From Allacma fusca (lineage: Eukaryota > Arthropoda > Collembola > Symphypleona > Sminthuridae): a stretch of DNA of 64,000 nt. The notes beneath the pieces are model-generated. The model made no database searches, was not told the DNA's origin, and saw only the letters and a list, made by a program, of their open reading frames with translations. Shown one piece after another: positions 59,774-64,000 of the stretch. The stretch spans positions 32,537,067 to 32,601,066 of the forward strand of contig OX359245.1 in assembly GCA_947179485.1 (NCBI GenBank). The letters run 5' to 3'. The position numbers were made by a program, and so were the translations under genes. The first letter of the stretch is position 1. Each line of letters opens with the position of its first letter.

Positions 59774-60461
59774 TCATTTGACAAAATCATCTTCGGGAAT
59801 ATTTCTACGCATGGAGACCAGATTGTGAACATCAGTATTGCATCTCATGTCCCAGTGGGGGAAAGTGACTTTCACTTGGTTCGAATATTCTCAATTATCA
59901 ACTGTGAATAAAGAAGAAACGTAAAAATTGACAAGGCAGAAAAGCTTTGATGGAAGTCTTCTCAAACTTGGAAAAATAGTAGCGTCAAAATTATAACAAC
60001 ATAATGTTTACTAATCTGAGGCTTCTAAATCTGTAAAACTTATCAAGTTGTGGATTCAGATCTTACCTTGGCAGTTAAGTCGATCATACTCAGAGAATCC
60101 AGAAGTTGGACTAATGGAGAGATAAATAGGATCGCATCCGTTTCGCGTACCATGTTCACCACAGGGTTTACTGTACGTAATTTCAAAATCTACTCCCGTT
60201 CCTGGTGTCTTGTACTGTCCCGTTGTCTCTTGACAATCCACGTTCTGCTCATTAATGTTCAAATTACTTGGGTATCAGTTACTTCGGGAGTAGCAAATTC
60301 TGACTTTCCCATTGTGACTTGAGAACTGTCCAACAGAAAAAACATCCTACAGTTTTGCACACATACATACACAATAAGCACTGATTCGACGTATCTTGTA
60401 CTTTAATCCGAGCTGTACAATCCGTTGGAGATAAGAATCGATCAATTGTTTGAATTAAAAC

Positions 60462-60560
60462 CAGGGTGGATTTACGGGGTTGACCACCCTGGCCAATGTA
60501 AAAAAATTAAAGAAGGTGTTCATATTCCTTGCTAAAAATTATTTTACTAATCCACCTCTG
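60462..60560. mobile_element. Short CAGGGTGGATTT-family MITE
   Basis: 99 bp with ends CAGGGTGGATTTAC and AATCCACCTCTG and an internal CCACCCTGGCC. Related to the MITE at 24071-24232. No matching flanking octamers. Lies in the intron between exons b and c of the broken gene. Confidence 0.5.
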
Positions 60561-60781
60561 ATCAGGCTAGATAATTATGCGGAAATTGTATCTAAATTGA
60601 AGTAACCCAATTAAAAGGTATTCAAAATAAATGGAACACAATTTCAAATTAATTATAGTAAGTGAAATGCCTTACCCTCAGTCGAAGGTTCCTGGCACTG
60701 TAGAAATAATCGGGGCTGATTTTGAAATAATGAATCTTGTTTGGAGAGACAAACAAATCGGAACCTATTAAGCCTTCATCA

Positions 60782-61879
60782 CAAAGCTGGGTGCATACCC
60801 TACATGTATGCCTCCAAGTAGGCAAAATTGTAGGCTATGCCCAAATTTTCACATATTTTGTAGGCATTTGTATGTAGGCTGCTTATTTCGAGGGAAACAA
60901 ATCTGTAATATATGTACGCTGGGAATAATCAGTACGTACCTACATAAAAAAAGGTAGGTACTGTAGCATAAAAATGTAGGTATGAATGTTCGAACCTTTC
61001 GTATTCCAAAGGGCTGAATAAAAGCCCCATCTAGATTTTCTTTCACATGTTTTTTTTTTACTTTTGTTTAAGTGCTGGAGTACAAATGATTTCAATTCGT
61101 TTGCAATAAGTCTACCCCCTTTGAAATAACGTGCAAAGTGTAAAGTTGATTCAACATGAGAATCAGTCAGTAAATGTTTTGTCTAAAATGCCTGAAGAGC
61201 AAGTTTGGCCACAGGAATGATGGAAAAAACTGTTTTATACAGCGAGGCCCGGAAAGATCAGGTGGGAATTTAAGCATTTTTAAATTATATTTGAAACATT
61301 TTCGTTGTACATGGTAATAAATGTTTATACTTTGTATAATAAATGTAATACGGCATTAAACATAACCGTCTTCTAAAATTGACTGACTAAAATTCGATTT
61401 CTTCACTATTCATTATTGAAATCAGTGAATTATAAATCAAGCAACACAAATTGATTTTTAATAAGTAGCACACATAAAACATTGTTAAAACAATAACTGA
61501 AACTTTTCGAAAGCAAAATATTGTAACTTGTACTAGCATTTTCATTGCCAACTATGTATGTAATTATTGTTTAGCATTAAATTAAGAGCATTGTAAATAA
61601 CTTCAATTTATGTAATTATGCATAATTTCATTTTAGTTTTGCATGTATGATTCAATTACATCAAAGAAGTAAGGTAATAATAATGTCGGTTGTATGTAGG
61701 AACAAATCTCGGGAGTGATGTAAGTAGGTTATAGGTAGGGTCAACTCTTTGGAGGGATGTATGTATAGGTTGTAGGTAGGTTCAAATCTCGGGAGTGATT
61801 TATGTAGGCTATAATGTGGATTGTACTTAAGAATTTAAAAAGTAGGATTTAAGGTATGCGAATACTTTGCCCAGCTTTG
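60782..61879. mobile_element. hAT-like MITE, TAGGC family, inside an exon
   Basis: 1098 bp with ends CAAAGCTGGG / CCCAGCTTTG and a perfect 8-bp target duplication CTTCATCA (60774-60781 and 61880-61887). Inner sequence extends the inverted repeat (GCATACC / GGTATGC). The subterminal zones carry GTAGGC and GTAGGTT motifs (60790-60960 and 61690-61820). No transposase frame. A partial copy is at 47805-47960. Confidence 0.85.
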
Positions 61880-62237
61880 CTTCATCATCTTGCGGGTACC
61901 TGTCCTTATTAAAGCGGGTGTAGGTGATTCGATCGTGGTTTCCTGGAACAAAAAGTAAACATTTCTGTTCAGGCCTGAATGTTGAGTTTTACCTCGAATA
62001 CCAACTACGATTTTTACCTTTTAAATTAGCGGAATGCAATAGGGAAAAACAAGGTTAAATGTAAGCAAATATTTAAATTCAACTTACGCTTTAAATATTC
62101 CTTCACAAATCTCCCTGCTTCTGTAGAAAGATCGGCTGAATTTTGATAAATTCTAATGACATCATATTCCCGATCGTCCACAAAATCATCGTAGTCTCCA
62201 ACTTGGTGTTTACTTGTTGCATACATAATATGAACAT

Positions 62238-62937
62238 CTGCTGAGATCCAGTAACAAATCAGTTATACTTATATAAATTTAATATTTAATACGCAATGTA
62301 CAACAAATTCTGCATCGAAACAATTTTCATGTTCATAAATGGTGTATAATTACTATGTATATCCTTTTTCTTATCCCCACTAGTATCCCATAAAACATAC
62401 GATGCTGCAATGTAAGAGATTTTCCCCATTCTCAAGCTATTTTTTTTCAAATTATTCAAAATTTGTTTGATATACCTATGTCTAGTTCTTTGAGAATCTT
62501 AGGCTTTAAATATTTTGGTCATTGGTCAAATTTTGCTTCATTTATGTTTCGTTCTTGTTCGTGGAAAATTTTATAGAAATTCTAGGAAGCTATCCACTGG
62601 TCCCTAATGTCCAGAAGTGCGGGAGTTACCTGAATAACCGGGAAAAACTGGCGAAATTCAGTTTCAGGAGAGAAATAAGCGAGAAAGATAGGAAAATACG
62701 GAATTTCTGATTCTGAAAGTATTCATTGAATGCCACGGACTTCGTAAAAATTGATTAGAACACTGTGCATCTATCAAATTTCATGAAGTCTCATTTGAAT
62801 CTAATACCGTCTAATTCTACATCGACGGTCTCATGTATAAGAAAAGTTAACAAAGTTTAAAAATTGTTTTCAATATTTGAACATTGCCTGATAACTTTGC
62901 TTCTTCAGACCACAATTTTTACAACAGGATGATAATA
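62238..62937. other. Intergenic, no feature seen
   Basis: AT-rich sequence between the broken gene and the LINE 3' end. An upstream exon of the broken gene may hide here but none could be defined. Confidence 0.4.
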
Positions 62938-63930
62938 TTGAATGAATGAATGAATGAATGAATGATTTATTGTGTTTTTAAGACATTGTCTACAACACAG
63001 GTAGTTATAACATAGGTTTCGTTTTACATTAAAGAAAGTTAATTATCACGGCACCACTCACGTAGTCGTAGTGCCTTCATTATAAAGTAAACAATGTTAT
63101 AGTAATTTTTTTGGTTATAATTCTGGAACAGATGCTCGGACCAATTTCTAGGGGTGATGGATTTGAGGTTTAAGTTTAACATGTGTACATTTCTAAGAGG
63201 GGTAAGTATACGGCAGATAAACATGAAGTGAAAAATGTCGTCAGGACCACGGTGTGAACAAACATCACACGTGGTCAACGGGTTGAAATTGTAAATGGAA
63301 CTGTAGCATTTGAAGCGCTGTGGTAGGTGGGATTGGTTTGTTGCTAGCCGTAGTTGTGCAATAATTCTCGATATATGAAGCGGGAGATGAACTAAGTATT
63401 TGGACGCATGTATGGAAGTCGAAACTGAAAGGTAGCGGTTGTTATAGGAGGATGCATCGGCTCTCTCTAGGTCGGTGTTTGCATGATGATGGGTAGGAGA
63501 TATTTAGAGATGAGCGGGTCTTGAAGGTTCCAGACGAAGGAATATCCGTGATGGTCAAGAAGCTGTTTAATTTGAAGGGGCCATGAGCCGGGAGTTTCCA
63601 TTAGTTTTAGGTAGCAGCGTTTCGGGAGTCTGGTATCGTGCATGGTGAGAATTCGGATCCAGAGTTGCAGAGTAATTTTGCTGATGTTAAAACTTGCGTG
63701 GAGCTGACCTGTCTCTATTCGCAGTAAGTAGCCCGGGGTATAAGTGGGTAGTTGGAGCAGGCTCTTTGCAAAGTGCTGGTTGAGACGCTCCAAGATCTCT
63801 GTATGCTGTAGCCCCCACAGGGATGCTCCATATAGGGGGACAGATTGAACTATTGCTCGGTATAGTTTCATCCGGGTTTGCTAAGAGTCCACAGTCTTGC
63901 CGCAGATAAGGCCCCATGAGGCACTGAGAG
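62938..63930 (-). mobile_element. Non-LTR retrotransposon, 3' part
   Basis: On the minus strand 63871-63467 codes for a reverse-transcriptase C-terminus (LYRAIVQSVPLYGASLWG, LERLNQHFAKSLLQLP). 63278-63039, in another frame, codes for a Cys/His segment (CDVCSHRGPDDIFHFMFIC). Between them one frameshift (near 63470) breaks the frame. The element ends with AATAAA-like sequence and a tail of about six ATTC repeats (read as TGAA on the plus strand, 62938-62965). The upstream part lies beyond or near the window end. The clade (I/R1/jockey-like) cannot be fixed. Confidence 0.8.
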
Positions 63931-64000
63931 CTCTCAGGAAGATAATATTAGACTCAAATCAACCCCCACGAAACACACAACAATTGTAGCGTTCCAAATT

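Larger units (their letters stand above)
59774..62237 (-). pseudogene. Unrecognised multi-exon gene broken by MITE
   Basis: Minus strand. Exon a 62237-62088 (VHIMYATSKHQVGDYDDF...), exon b 61942-60676 interrupted by an inserted element, exon c 60325-60067, exon d 59901-59774 ending in TGA. With the insert and one copy of its 8-bp duplication set aside, exon b stays in frame and all junction phases agree, so these are real exons of one gene. The frame contains TGA codons at 60277-60275 and 59893-59891. Exon b includes NHDRITYTRF and GSDLFVSPNKIHYFK; exon c is Cys-containing (CQETTGQY, KPCGEHGTRNGC). I recognise no family. Upstream exons are expected beyond 62237 because exon a starts in phase 1. 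Most likely a pseudogene or a disrupted allele. Confidence 0.6.

Overview
The window looks like AT-rich nuclear DNA from an invertebrate, most likely an arthropod. The genes have many short GT-AG introns, SCAPER is animal-like, and the transposons are of kinds common in arthropods (BEL/Pao, Tc1, hAT-like, Helitron, LINE). A springtail-like hexapod would fit the cytochrome-b5 front-end desaturase and the AT content, but that is inference only; nothing here fixes the species. Window position 33058-33257 is an assembly gap of exactly 200 N. Intron-exon models below were built by hand from GT/AG sites and reading-frame phase, so ends may be off by a few bases.

Layout. 1-9.3 kb: a hAT-like miniature element, then a complete BEL/Pao LTR retrotransposon (1159-9319) with apparently identical 869-bp LTRs, a 5-bp target duplication and one open gag-pol frame. 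9.3-17 kb: decayed repeats, two nested inverted-repeat elements and a fragment of a possible chemosensory receptor. 17.3-18.9 kb: a complete cytochrome b5-fatty acid desaturase (3 exons). 19-26 kb: repeats, including a degraded Tc1 element and a 2.2-kb element with 8-bp target duplication that hosts a smaller MITE and a Helitron end. 26.5-29.1 kb: a CRAL-TRIO (SEC14-like) lipid-binding gene. 30.5-33 kb (minus): a GT10 alpha-1,3-fucosyltransferase whose 5' end runs into the gap. 35-43.2 kb: SCAPER, 14 exons, 1634 residues predicted. 43.9-53.5 kb (minus): two tandem BTB-BACK-coiled-coil paralogues; the first is intact (9 exons, 626 residues), the second has a frameshift and no visible start codon. 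54.3-58.5 kb: a stack of Helitron, hAT-like and DUF4806-bearing elements. 59.8-62.2 kb (minus): an unrecognised multi-exon gene remnant with a 1.1-kb MITE inside a coding exon and two in-frame TGA codons. 62.9-64 kb: the 3' end of a non-LTR retrotransposon.

The host genes do not form a pathway; they are ordinary dispersed eukaryotic genes. The strongest theme outside genes is a diverse set of short elements with terminal inverted repeats, 8-bp target duplications and, just inside each end, arrays of a family-specific short motif (for example CAAGTT, CCTGTTCC, GTCCCG, TAGGC, CTAAACGTATAA). This is the architecture expected of hAT-type elements that are moved by different transposases, each recognising its own subterminal motif.
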